DNA of 64,000 nucleotides from Mactra quadrangularis. Its lineage: Eukaryota; Mollusca; Bivalvia; Venerida; Mactridae. The stretch is from positions 65,491,872-65,555,871 of the forward strand of contig CM046301.1 of the NCBI GenBank assembly GCA_025267735.1. Direction: 5' to 3'. The translations under genes and the position numbers were made by a program. Position 1 is the stretch's first letter. Each line of letters begins with the position of its first letter. Shown here one piece after another: positions 31,456-45,300 of this stretch. Below the pieces are notes generated by a model. That model searched no databases. It was given only the letters and a program-made list of their open reading frames with translations, and was not told the origin of the DNA.

Positions 31456-33800
31456 AACTTAGACTATAAAATGCAATTACTTTTTACCCTGACTTGGATA
31501 CTAGAGTATCAAACCCCTTCAAAAAAATAAAATTTAACGTAGAATTTATCTCTGTGAAGGTAAAGTTTTAAGCACTGTGAGAGCTAAGGGATTATAAAAT
31601 CTATTCAATAATTAAGAATAAAGGCTTATGATGGAAAAGTTTCATGTCACTAAAATGTAATCTGACAAGAACTTGAGGAAAAATTCCTGAATAAAAACTG
31701 TAAAATACAACATACTCATTTTTAGAAAATACAATTACTGCATTCAACTTCATGATATTAATAATATAAATGATAATTATCATATTATCAATTAATGTAT
31801 TGATAATATTACTTGTACATGTTGAAGTCATAAACATAAGTAAATGTTTGGAATGTTTTATCATTTTTCTCATCAAAGTATCTAGTTCTGCGTAAAAATG
31901 AACGAAAAGTATTTAGGTAAAATCTTAGTGTAACACTTTGAAACATAACATTTGTTTATTTTCTGACAAGATTTAGATAATTTGTGCATATGAAACACTT
32001 TCAACAATTTTCCAAAAAATAATCCCATTCACTAAATTTACCACATTGTTAAATCAGGTAATCAAATGAAAAAAAAAATTTAATTTATCAAACAATTTGT
32101 TCTTAATTATAAACTGTAAATTTAGCCTTCATCATTAAACACCATAAGTACAGGTAAAACTAATTTCTAAGACATTTATGATAAGCAGAAATGGGGTTTA
32201 AATACATTATTTTCTGTCCATTAACTATGTAAATCATTGTGTAGCAGCAGAGTGTTTGTCCGACTTTACTCAAAAATGTGTACTACGTAGCACGCATAGC
32301 AGATAACAGTGACGTAGTTGTGAATCTCTCCTATACAAGTGTGATCAGATTGGCATACACTTATATAATGCTTCAGCCAGTTGAGCTCTTGTTGCAATCA
32401 CAAGCAGTACTCTTGGTTTCACCCAAGTCGTAAATCGTTTTAAAACATGGTCAGTAGCTTCTTATGTATCAAAATTTACAAGTTCAATTTTAAGTCAAGT
32501 TATTTGGGGTCAAAATCCAGGTCACTTTGTCTGATAATGAAACATATAGTAAGATGCTTTAGTCTGCAAAAGAAATTTTATAATCAGCCTGTAAATTCAG
32601 ATAAGCAATTTGTCCATTTTTGACCCTTCTATTTACAAAAGCAAACAAATGGATTGAGACAACTATAGATGGGAATCAACTACATCATGTCTATTTTGTT
32701 GGGACTGCACAGTAATCAAAAGATGTATAGCAAATAACACCTGAATAACTGGTAAGTATACTGAACTGAATTTCTAACGCACCATATTTCATCCCTTGTA
32801 AATTTCACACTTTCCAAATGTATAGCATTTTAGGATACACCACAACTTAACACATGTCATTATTTATTTAGACTAAAATATCAGACAAACCCTTATTGTT
32901 TTAAAGAAATGGCATTCTAGTTACATACCCATGCCATGGCAGCTTATAAACTGAGGGGATTCACGTGAAATATATACAGGTCTAGAGGATTGGAGGTCAA
33001 ATACCAAGTTGCAAAACTCTAACATGAATTTGGACTGAATTATGCCCCTTGTTACTTAAGAATTGCTTGATTAAAGTGTTAGGTGCAACATTTTATCTTC
33101 CCAACTGCTGGAAAATTGACTTTAAAGGTCACCATGCAGTGACCAATAGAGATAAAAAATCAATTAACATAACACTCGCATCATCAGTCCCATGCCTTTT
33201 ACTTGAATTATGGCCCTTTTATGCTTTGAATTTCTTAGAAGATTTGCATGTAATTTTAACTTTTAACAATATAAGCAGAGACATAGATCTAATTCCCTGA
33301 TATAAGTATCAAATTTTTAATCTCATTCATCTTAATAAGAATGTATATCAATAATTGATTTCATTTTCTAGAGCATCTAGTCCAGCATACTGTCCATGGA
33401 CTGCTCTTGTTTATTCAAGAATATCTAATAACTTGGAATAATTCACCTGTCCATGTTTAGTTTTACTTGGTTTTAAGCACGGCTAATCTTGCAGGATCAT
33501 TAAGGATACAAATATACCATAAATAGCATACAAATCAATATGTGTGATTCAACACTTGGCTGTATCACAGACATGTATATCTGAATCATTAGAGTCATTT
33601 CTATTTTTATTCCATTTTTATAACGGGTTATAAATCTGTCTGATCCCTAAATAGGACTTTCAGTTTTTTACTTTGTAAGTTGAGTGATTTCATACAATTT
33701 TATGGGTTTTTTCAAATCTTTAATTTTTTTCATATAATTTCACATCTCTGATTTACTAAGCTTCATGAAAAATTATTGTTCTTCTTAATTTTAGTTTGTA
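31456..33800. other. Intergenic; decayed repeat at its right end
   Basis: Mostly featureless. About 33030-33414 contains TTATGCCCCTTGTTACTTAAG and ends with CTGTCCATGGACTGCTCTTGTT, the 3' end of a Helentron-type repeat. Confidence 0.45.
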
Positions 33801-33944
33801 TACGTTTTGACCAATTCGTCTACGTTTTGACTTGCGTACGTGTTGACTTCACAGCCTTGTCAGTACTTTGATTTTGATCGTGACGGATTGTACGGGTTTT
33901 ACGCTAACCGGTGCGACCATACACGTTTCTGGAGCTGATAAGTT
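33800..33944 (+). promoter_or_regulatory. Candidate non-coding first exon or promoter of FUT8
   Basis: A CpG-richer stretch ending in GTAAGA, a usable donor at 33945-33950. It is the only such island between the ASB-like gene and the FUT8 start-codon exon, which has an acceptor upstream of its ATG and so needs a 5' exon. Linking them is an inference. Confidence 0.25.
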
Positions 33945-34264
33945 GTAAGATTTTTGTCACATTTATTATACTGCTTTGTTTATTATCGTTATGTTTATAT
34001 TGATGCTTTTATTTTATGTTTTAAAATTGATTTATTATATTTTGCAACAATGATGCTATCTTTGTATTTGCAGTCTATAGGTTGCAGTCAGTTCTGCACT
34101 ACGTTTCATTAATACATTATCCGCAAATTAGTGGACACCTGTCACCAATTAATTTTCAATTATATCATTTATAACAACCGATCTCACTTGTATTGCACAT
34201 TGGTGGTTACTTCTATCAATATCATTCACTTCATTGTTTACTACAAAGGTGTCCGTTGCATCGG

Positions 34265-34916
34265 AAAGCCAAAAATTTGTTTATTAAAAAATATAAGGTA
34301 TCCAACTCGATGAAATCCTTCAGAATTTTACTCAGAAGAGATGTGACAGGTCTGCTTTTCAAGACTAAACACTCACTCCCAAACGATTTAGCGCTAAAAT
34401 CTAATAAGGACGTTTTAGACAAATAAAAAATGGATTACTAGCGTCAATATCAAACTTCTCGCTATATTTCGCAAGACTGTATTTCGATCAGTTTACTCGA
34501 ATCGCTATTGTTTATCTGCCGTCTCAACCATTTTGTGAATGGTGATGCACGCGCATCACGTTTGTTACGAGTCATTTCATTGGACGGTATTTTTATTCTT
34601 TTTAACCAAATTATGGTCCAATGTGATATGCGCGCATCCTCATTCAATAAAATGGTCGACTCGGGAGATAAACAAAACCGATTCAAGTAAAATGATCGGT
34701 ACAGTCTTAGCAAGGGAGTGAGAAACTTGATATTGATGAAGGAAGTCCATTTTTAAGTTATCTAACACGTCAGTATTCGATTTTTGCGCTAAACCATTGG
34801 AAAAGAGGTGTTTAGTCTGAAAAAGCTGACCTGTCACATCTCTTGCGAGTAAAATTCAAAACGATTTCGTCGAGTTGGATACCTTATATTTTTTTACAAA
34901 ACAAAATTTTGGCTTT
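34265..34916. repeat. Near-complete palindrome, about 650 bp
   Basis: The left half (34265 to about 34585) is the diverged reverse complement of the right half. Matched pairs include AAGGTATCCAACTCGA with TCGAGTTGGATACCTT, ATGTGACAGGTC with GACCTGTCACAT, and CATTGGAC with GTCCAATG around the centre. The arms are about 80-85% alike with only a short loop. Overlapping ORFs on both strands are a by-product. Likely a foldback-type MITE. Confidence 0.85.
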
Positions 34917-37441
34917 TGACTGGAACTTTTGTATTTGATATTTTTATGATAATTAGAGCATGTTTTAGTAAAAATTAACAATTATTTGGAGTTTTGTAAT
35001 ACGATGGGCACCTGTGGTTTACTATGTATCATTCATGCTGTGTTGTTATCATATATTTGAGAACCAATCCTGAACCAATAGTTTCCATCCTTATTATGCA
35101 AGGATGGTTAGCTCACATACTGGGTTGCAGCCAAAGTCTATACTGATTTGGACTTAGGTGCCTATTTGAGTGTTGTAAAATTCAACTCTGTTGAAAAATT
35201 GCTAGACTGACGTACAAGCAATTTAAAAGGAGATGTATTTATGGATTTTCATGGTTGTGTCTTTACAGATTTAAATAGAATTTTACATTTAGACACAACC
35301 ATCCACATCCGTATAGACATGTAGTGTCTGAACTCTCGTTTTCTTAAACACTTAAACTATACAATGCAGAACTTTGAGGGAAAGTTACCTGTCCTTAGAT
35401 TAGCCTCTACAACTGCAATAGTTAAATACTTGACCAGAAGGCTCAACATCTAGAACTGTTGAACCAGAGACTCTTTGTGATCATCAACAAAACATCTCTA
35501 AGCTCCGCCCTTAAAACACTAATGGAATCTATTTACTTCCTCTGATCAGGAGAGGAACCGATGAACGAGAGAGCTGAGATTCAGTCTCTCAGTCATTGGG
35601 ATTTAGCAACACAACACTTCCCCCAACCTTTTAAATTTGCTTAGACAGTGCTATTCAAATGAGCTCAAATGATAATTCAATCAAATCTATATAGACACAG
35701 AGCCATAGAAATGGAATCCTATAAATATGTATTCACAGATCTATTCAAATCGACAAATCCATATAGACAGGGTAAACAAAAATTTGTTAAGACTTTCGTC
35801 TTAATGCTCATAATGATAGTATGTCGGATCTGGTATATTTTAAATATTATTTACTTGTCATCAACTATCATATTAAATCAGTTGTAATAGTTGTATGATA
35901 CAATTATGTCATCCTTGTGTATGTTGGGATCGCTATTGTCGCCAACAGAATGGCATGGTGTTGAACCATGTTGCTTTTTCTTTCATTCACACCCCATTTT
36001 GAAAACTTATGTTCATCATAGCAAAACTCTTTCAATTTTGTGTCTCCTTATCCTTGTTTTATTTCAAGCTTGGACTTGATAGGATTGAGGAATTTGAGTA
36101 GAATTCCGATGTGCTTTTACAGTTCTATTCAAATCTCTTTGTTTGACAATGATGCATGAACAGCCGTCTGAACTTGCTTAACCACATGCTTTAAGTTACT
36201 TTATTCAACCTCAAATCATTTTCACTTGTCAATGGCTTCCTAGCAATACCTTCACTTCACTTCACTTACACACTTTGTGACATAAATAATTGGGGACACT
36301 CTGTGGTAAAATGATATTATAACACTGTAGAATTTGTTCTTCTTGTAAAAATGGACACAGTGATAATAGCTGCGGTCCAAAAGTTTCTGTAAACAAATTG
36401 AATGATGTTTTGGAATATATGTAGATAAACTTTACATGTTTTATTAGTTTCAGAACTAATATACACTTAATCATGAACTGTCAGTTATGTTCTGTCATAA
36501 TATTATAAGTATAATATAATATAAAATGAAGAAAATATAAAAAATATGTGTGTACAGAAACATTTAGACTAGTGATGTACTGATTAGCCTGAATAATCGA
36601 TTAATGGCTAGAAAACGCCAAGCGATTCCAATGATCAATGTTTGTCTTCCAGAATCTATAGCGGGGAGATTTCCGAGTCCTGAAAGGCAGGTTTAAGTAG
36701 TTTCCAAATGTTAAACACGGCAGATGATCAAGACAAGTCAAAAATTTTTAATCGTCCAGGCGCAAAATCAAAGTCAAATGGGAATATGGATTTAATTGAC
36801 ATAATACTGCACATATCTTTCAAAAAGAAATAGTTGCTTTGAAGCCCTAAATAGACTTATTAACTTTTATATATTGCAAATTATAGTGAACCGGTTATTT
36901 AATCGATTAATCAGATAATTAAACTAACCAATTCCTACTGATAATCAGTTGACATTTTCTAGCTGATGTCTCATCACTAATTTGGAACCCAGTGTATACT
37001 ATGTTGAAAATACTGTAACTCAGTTATATGTGATGATAATGATGATATTCATTGACCATATCGGTGCAGAAAACATAATATATTCAAATGTGGCTTGGCC
37101 ATGAGCGAAAATGTCATTTGCTGAGCTTGCTTGTTGCAATGAAAGGTCTGATTCCAAATTTGATGAAGATTTAGTTCCTTTATACTTCTGTATGTGTTCT
37201 GTTAGAGGATTTTTTTCACAAATATTGCATGACAACCTATCTCCTCGATGATAATGTCATTTTAACAATTACATTATATGCTTAACAAATCTTCCAAGTA
37301 CCCCAATTTCCATATTGTTGGATATTTTTATTTTTCAACATTTATGTCCGATCGGTAATGGAAATGTGAATAGGACAATACTGTCGTCTGCTTGCATGGT
37401 TTTATGCATCTCCATGGAAATCGGGGTACTTAGCTGTTTTG
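34917..37441. other. Intergenic, no gene recognised
   Basis: AT-rich. A short hairpin (ATGGTTGTGTCT / AGACACAACCAT, 35249-35302) is the only structure noted. Confidence 0.45.
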
Positions 37442-37445
37442 TTAA

Positions 37446-38067
37446 CCCTTAACCGCTCAATCCGGCATTTTTACGTGTCTAGACCCCCCCCTCCAAAATG
37501 GCTGCCACAGCCTTGAAAATGGTGTTTTTTAACTGGAATAAGTGAATTTCACTTAAGGATAGTTGTCCCCAAAAAATGAGCTTTTTTTCGCGCGCCTCCC
37601 TCCCAAAAAGATGTCTCAGGGGGGTTTCGAAGGGGGGATGTGCCCCCCTTTGTTGCTGGGGTTTGAAGGGGGCACAGCGCCCCTCATCGCCAGAAAAAAA
37701 ATCGGGGTCATTGAGTGCAGAAATATGGCGCCAAATGCTGATGAGTAAACACGTTTTCAGTATCTGTAAAGACCTGGCACTTTAGACCTCAATTTTGGAA
37801 AATATTATCGTTTGAAACGCAAATGCAGGGTTGAAAAAGAGCGAAAATTGCATTTTTTTGTCGTTTTTGCTCCGCCCCAGCGTTGCCATGGTAATGGGGA
37901 TGGGGGCTCAACTTGGTTTTTCTGAAAGACATTCACCCAGGTAATAATATGGCCAAGTTGCATATCTGTATGATAATTAGTAATGAAATTAGAGCATCTT
38001 GAAATAGCCCTTGCGCGTAATGGTGAAAAAATGGCTACTTTTCACACATGTCGTAACCAGTAAAGGG
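37446..38067. mobile_element. piggyBac-type MITE, 622 bp
   Basis: Flanked by TTAA on both sides (37442-37445 and 38068-38071). Ends begin CCCTTAACCG and, on the reverse strand, CCCTTTACTGG. TTAA duplication and CCC-starting ends are the piggyBac pattern. ORFs across its G/C runs are not genes. A truncated relative is at 21509-21655. Confidence 0.75.
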
Positions 38068-38550
38068 TTAATTAAATTTTACTTCAAAATACAAGATTTT
38101 ACATTTTCACTGTATATTTTCACTAAATTAAACCACATTTCACTGTGGAGCATGATAGAAAATTGAACTATTACATCTTACCACAAACATGCATTATAAG
38201 GTCAAATTGATTTAATGTCATTATTAATGACTTAATCATTAAGTGAGAACCATTTACATTTAACTTTGTTGGCTGTATTGTAAATTTTTACAAAGATTAA
38301 TTTTCAAATAATGCCTCACTTTCTGATTTTGTTTGTCAGTATTGGCTTACATAATTTAGCATTAGTATACATTTTTAGCAATGAGTTTGGGACCAAATTG
38401 GGATGGAGATTCTGCCTTTTTCATAGGAAAAATAGTTAATAAATCACAAAAATGACCCAAGATTTGTTATTCAGCAACATTTTTTGTTTTTATGTTATAT
38501 TATTTTATGCCATATGTATGCTTTTAAAAGTGAAATTCTGGTATATCGTA

Positions 38551-38622
38551 GTTGTCTAGTCAAAACCTCGTAACTAAAATTACCTTTTTTTAATGGAAGT
38601 TACAAGGTTTTGACTAGACAAC
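38551..38622. repeat. Hairpin with 25-base arms
   Basis: GTTGTCTAGTCAAAACCT at 38551 pairs with AGGTTTTGACTAGACAAC ending at 38622; loop of about 20 bases. Confidence 0.85.
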
Positions 38623-39098
38623 AACAATATATGTTTTCTGTTCACTTCTGTTCTATTACATGGTTTTCTGATATCAGTCTAATACAGTTTTATTTCAATC
38701 TTAAAAAATCATGTTAGTGACATGGTGTGTTTTCCAATATGACTGCTCAGGTGAGGTTGAAAAATCAGATAAATCCAACTCAAGAGTTATAGCCCCTTGT
38801 TTGACATGCCATACATATATAGTTTGGCAAAACTGGTGGGCGGGTGTCTAGTGTCGTTAACAATTGTGTTTAAATTTTCAATTTTATAATTGCATATATT
38901 TCTGCCATTTATGGTCAGATCTTCATGAAACTTCATACAATGATAACATACCATGTGATGAACAGAAATAGAAAGTAACCACAACTCTACCTAGCTTTAT
39001 TATGGATTATTTCCCTTTGTAATTTCTTTGTAGCGTTAAAGTTTTTAAATCGGGCTTTAATGTGGTTTCCACATTTCATTTCTTGTTTATTATTTCAG

Positions 39099-39328
39099 TT
39101 GATCTCATATTGAAGATGTTATAATACAGAAAACATGAAGTACTGGCATTTAGTAACAGGATTATTGATATTATGGCTTCTAGTTATTGTGTATATGAGT
39201 AACACAGTGTTTCCAAATGCCAGTGATACTACGTTAAAAACTGAGAAACAATTATATAGAGCTCTTGAAGAACTACAGAAACTACGAGATCAAAATGCTG
39301 AACTTCATGCCTTAGCTTCAGAAATAAA
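39099..39328 (+). CDS. FUT8: FUT8 exon with start codon, membrane anchor and stem
   Basis: Acceptor TATTTCAG ends at 39098; 36 bases of 5' UTR precede ATG at 39135. Encodes [20 protein letters not shown], a signal-anchor, then a coiled-coil segment. Donor GTGAGT at 39329, phase 2. The start is chosen because the signal-anchor follows directly and matches the FUT8 family layout. Confidence 0.93.
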
Positions 39329-42300
39329 GTGAGTTTTATCTTAAATATATTGAGTGGCTAGTGAGAAAAACAGAATGAATATGTTGATGCATTGTTCTTT
39401 GTTGATAGATGATCCTATTTATACTGCATTTACTTGGGGTTAAAGCTACAGATTAGGTTGTTTGTTGGGGTTTTTTTCATTCTGAAATTTCCTGTTGGTG
39501 TCTGTAATTGTGTTAGAAAAATTAAATTCTTACCATTTCAATGTGAACTGACCTTTAGTCTATAGATGGTAGGAAGTCACAAAACGCAATAAAGTCTGCT
39601 ATACCCTAGCTGATAGGGTAAGTTTTATTCATAATATTGTCATCTTTTACAGATTGTTTGTCAATTTGCACTAAAATTGTCTTTATCAGAACTTTGATTT
39701 ACTGCTTCCAAAATATTTCCATGCAATTTTTAAAGAGTTTGAGAAAAATTTGTACAAATTTATTCTGAATCCTCTGCACAAATTCTTTTTGTGACAGACC
39801 TAGTTCACCATTCGATTCAACTTTTGTGTGTAGGATTTAGAGCTTCTGATCTTTGGTCTCAGGACTGTTCGGGAGTTTTACGGGGAAAAAAAGTAGTTAG
39901 CTGATGAATTTATTAATTTATATATATATGATGTCATTCAATAATCTCGTCGTCAATGTTATGTCTATGAATTACAACCAATTATTCATCAGTGTAAATA
40001 TAATCAACCATTTTGACATATAGTAAATATAATAATGATGTTAACAACGTTACTTAGAAACAACGTCGCGATATCTATAAATAGAACAGTATCACACCTA
40101 GTTATAGAAATTGGCAAAAACATTTGCTTGTATACCTTATAAGTAATTGTTGTAGATCATGTCACTATAGACCCTATTATAGATTGCCATTACATGTAAC
40201 TTGTATACTAGCTGATGGTCTTCCTACTGTACATTTTTCAACCATGCACTGATCGGAAATTGTGTGTCTGTTGCAATCTAAATGAATTTTCATTAATATA
40301 GCATTTAACATGAAACCAGTCTCTTAAAGACTTCAGTTTAATTGGTTTATAATTTTTTTAATGTTACTTGCAACATTTGCACTGTGTTACGGGATCTTGT
40401 AGAACTATAGTATTGACTACTGAATTACAAGGAATCTAGTTTGGTTATTTGGGACAGCCACTGTTAAATTGTGGCAACCACTATTATCCTTTTGGCTTCC
40501 AAAATACTGCATAGGGTAAAGAGATCTGTCAGCTTAATGACCTGTTCTTACAACCCCTTTCACATCATAAATAGACAGTTATATGAAATGAAGTTTATCT
40601 TAAGGTTCTGGAACTGTAACTAACTTCGGTAAACTTCGACACTCGGTATAATGTAATGTAAAAATAATGGTTTATCGACAAAACAATGTTACGTCGTAAA
40701 GGATCATAACTATTCTGTTAATTCTGTGAGTGCAGGTGTAACATGCACTGTTTCATCTTGTATTTGCGATTTAAATTTGCCATCACAACCGCTAGAAGAT
40801 ATCACCTCAATACTATGACGCACAACACATGGCCATATTCAGCATTTGGTATGCGGTAGAATATAGTGAGGCATATGAAGACAATATCGTTGTACTTTTT
40901 TGTTTTCAATATAATCATTATCTACTTATAAAGTAAGTGATACAATAATCAGCATTATTTGAAAGCTAAGGCTCAAAATATGCCAACATTACTAAGTCTG
41001 GTGTCAAAATGTGTATGCAAAACTACTGCAGAAACACAGCAGGATAAGGTTTAATGCCTGCTCAACTTCCTCTGATATTTTTCTGGCTGGTCAGAATGGA
41101 CTTTTAAATGTGTTTACAAGTCAAAACTGTGATAATCAACCAAGAGTCTCTAATACAAAAAAGTGCTTGACTAAGTATTATTCCTAACTAGTCAGAATGT
41201 TTTACGAAAAACGTGTTAAGTTGTAAGTTGCTAATATTTCTGTCAAACCAGCCAAAATCAGTAAAGAGAAGGTTTTCATATCATAATGCAGAGTTTTACA
41301 TTCATATTTCTATCTCCAGTATCAATTTAGATGATATATTTGAATAAAATAGTAATATCAGTAATTTACCATTTTGACGTAATTTTTCGCAATAAATGCT
41401 CTTGCTGTTTCATTATAGTAATAAGTTGTAATGTGTATGCAAAACTACTGCAGAAACACAGCAGGATAAGGTTTAATGCCTGCTCAACTTCCTCTGATAT
41501 TTTTCTGGCTGGTCAGAATGGACTTTTAAATGTGTTTACAAGTCAAAACTGTGATAATCAACCAAGAGTCTCTAATACAAAAAAGTGCTTGACTAAGTAT
41601 TATTCCTAACTAGTCAGAATGTTTTACGAAAAACGTGTTAAGTTGTAAGTTGCTAATATTTCTGTCAAACCAGCCAAAATCAGTAAAGAGAAGGTTTTCA
41701 TATCATAATGCAGAGTTTTACATTCATATTTCTATCTCCAGTATCAATTTAGATGATATATTTGAATAAAATAGTAATATCAGTAATTTACCATTTTGAC
41801 GTAATTTTTCGCAATAAATGCTCTTGCTGTTTCATTATAGTAATCTCATACAAATTCTTATAAAAAATTTTAGAAACGGTAAAATTTCTTTAATATTTCA
41901 TATTATGGGCAGAAAAGACTGCAGAAAATTTTACAACTAGTTGCATGTGTCTAACTAACTTTAAACTTGAGATATTAGCTTTTAAAGATAAAGTCATTTT
42001 TTGAACACTCTCAAAAACTCGGATTTTTGCTTGGGGGGTACATGTATACAAAGCAGTATATTTTTATAAGTATTTGTCCAAAGTGTAATCTGATTGTTCT
42101 GGTTTATCATGACAGTAAGAGGAAAATTGATTAAAATTTGAATATAAAACTGCAGACTTTGAAAAAAAAAGAAAGTTTTTTTTCATTTTTTGTCACAGCA
42201 CAATTTACGGTCTTTTTGAAAATCAAGGGTCACGTTATAAAAATGCACATAACTTAAATTACGAACGGTAAACTTCCCTAAAAATTCACCATTCAATGTC

Positions 42301-45300
42301 TGTAATAGTATAGATTTAAGAGACAATATCATTATAAGGATTGTGGAAGGTCACCATTACAGTTCCAGAACCTTAACATTCGACTTGCAGAGTTTCAAAT
42401 CATTTAAAAATCATACCTTAAATGGAAATTTCAATAAATGTAAAATGATCTTTGCCCACTAGAAATATTTACCCTTTTTATTTAAGACTTGTCGGATTTG
42501 TATCATTTTACTTACCTTTCATTTGTTAATTCAGTATAACTATATGTTTTTACTATGTGAATATTGTAAATGACTTGTATAGGTTGTTTGCGGTAAAGCT
42601 GGACCCCTAAAATCATGATATATCTCAATAACTATCGGATGAAATTAACTCAAATTTTGTGTGTGATCATAACTAGCATTTTCCTTCTCAAATCCAAAAA
42701 TTCAGAATTTTTCTTTAATTACATAACATACTTCCCATAAACATGCAATGCAAATTTAGAAGCCAAAGAGCGACTTTTGTTAAATGGGTATGTGCCATAA
42801 TCAGAACAGCCACATAATAGTAGATACAAAATAATAGCTCAATATGAGGCCTGGTTAGAAATTTTATTTGATAACAAAGTATAACATAATATACAAACTC
42901 AAATAATCACTGTCGTCTGCATTGTCAAAATCTATACAAATTCTACACGTACGATTTTAAAGACTGGCCTCTGCTTTACAATTCAGCAGACCGCCGAGTG
43001 TTTATTTAAGCGACAAATTTACAGTAAACGCACGGGACTTTGTATAAATACACTGGAAGTATGACAATGTTATAATCAGAACAGCTTATTTTACCTCCCG
43101 CCGGAGTTATGATAAAAAATTCCAAATATTTTGCATTGTAACTTATGGAAAACTTCTTTATTTATCTATTAAAAATTCTGAAAATTTTAATCCTAGAAGG
43201 AAAAATTGAAATAAGATTGTATTAAAATTTTTAGCAAAATCGCTGTTATAGTTTAAAAGATATTTACGGCAAATAGGGGTCCAGCAATAATGCAAACGAC
43301 CTATACATGTTTTACCAGAGGTACACATAGAAGATTGGATTTATTGAAACCTTTACTGTTATCATTATTAGTATAAACAAGACTTCTACTTGCTATTTTG
43401 TGAAATTCATACTAACGGACCTTTGTTTATGAAAAATGAATATTTGTGAGAACACTCATACTCCTTTATATGAAAGGAAGCCTGATCATAGTATCTACCA
43501 TTACCCTGTCTCAAGTAATTACAGCATTGTTTGACTCAAACTTCAGAACTAAGTTCAGAACTTAGAATTAAGATAGTAAGGAGAATCTAGTTGTATTGCA
43601 ACCATGCTGAGAAGAATTATTTAAGCTTAATTACTTCTCATCTTGTGTGATGAAGATTCTTCCATGATATAAATAGACTTGTAACATCAATAAATTTGTC
43701 TCAGAGATGAGAATTATAAATCTAATCATTGATGGTTGAGTCAAGTATTAACCTTTTATTACTAGAATAAAGATGGCTGAATCAAGATTTTTATCAATAC
43801 AGTCTTAAATCACTGTGAGGTCCCCACAGATGGACTGATTGGTAATCGTAGGCTTGACATTTTTGCATTTGTTCACATTACAACCAAAACCTACCTCATT
43901 TTGATCTAATCAAGAAATTTTCTCCTACTGCATTAGTACTGGGGAACCAGGAAGTGGACTTGTGTGTGAATAATTAAATTAATTGTCGACTTTACAGGAC
44001 TGATTATGGTGTTTGATATTGGCCTATGAATTTACTTTTCTGTGCATGAAAAAGATGTTGGTGTCATATGCAAGAAAAAAGCCTTAACTTTGTATGCATA
44101 AATGAATATGTGAAATAGAATAAGTTATAATGAAGACACTTGCCTCTAATTGAACTTGGGTAATGATCGTGTTTTTAGTAAATACCTTATATGTATGTTA
44201 ACTGTTTTTGACTTGGAACTGTGCTGATGACCAATAGGTTCAATGGTTCTACTTTTGTTTAAGTGACATCTAAAACCTCTCAAATTGTTTTCTTACTCCT
44301 GATGACTAATAGGATTTATTGTTCTACTTTTGTGCAAGTGGCATCCAAAACCTCTCCGATTGTTTCCTTACACAAGAAACTTTTCCCTACTTTAGTTTAA
44401 CAAAACTATAGCTGTTATAGTAATATTTTACTTGATTTCAGGGAGTTAAAATTCGGTTCTAATTTTGATACAAACAATGGTGAATATTCTGACATGAAGA
44501 TAAAATTAGATAGAGCTTTAAAAGAAATAGAGAGATTGTCTTCCAGGAGGTCTGGTGATCGTTTTAATTTTGAAAATGTAAAATCTGGTGAGTAGTATTT
44601 CTTGTTAATGTATTGTACTCAGCGTCTCATTACTATTGAACTACATATCATATTACTTGACTTAGCAACATATACAGTACCATCCAAAATTATCTTTACA
44701 CATGTAAAAACAGCCTTGTTTTTTACAAAAAATCTTTCTAAAAAAATCTTAGCAAGTCAAAAGCAAGAAACATTAATAATATGGTCATTTTTGGACAATC
44801 AATACCAAATATTATTGAATTATGTAGAATATTGTATACCTTTTGAATATCATATAATAGTTAATTTATTATTCTTCTGAATTTGAACTGCATTATTATG
44901 ATATTGCCTAATGATAACTTTTTTGTAAGAATTTTTGTGAAAAGGTGCCCAGGTTTTTTCATTAATGCAATTAGATTTTATTTCAGATGTACATTGTATT
45001 TACCAATCTCTCATACAGAGTTGTCGATCCTTACAGTGATCTATATCTCTGTTAACATCTCGTAAGTAGTCCCAAACATGTGATAGTTTAAAACGGTCAT
45101 GTGACAATTTTTGAATTTTTTACATACACAACAGGCAAACTAACTTACAGATCACATTTATTGTCTTGTCGATGTTCAAAGGTTTGTCATTGACAGGCCC
45201 TAAGCACGATATTTTTGTCATAACTTTTAGCAATATCATCTATTGTTGACATTTTTAACAGATGAGTAAATAAGCCGAATTACTCAGAGTAGGAAGACGT

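Noticed and set aside
41331..41609. 92-residue ORF
   Set aside because: Part of the 422-bp tandem duplication and interrupted in the first copy; no coding character.
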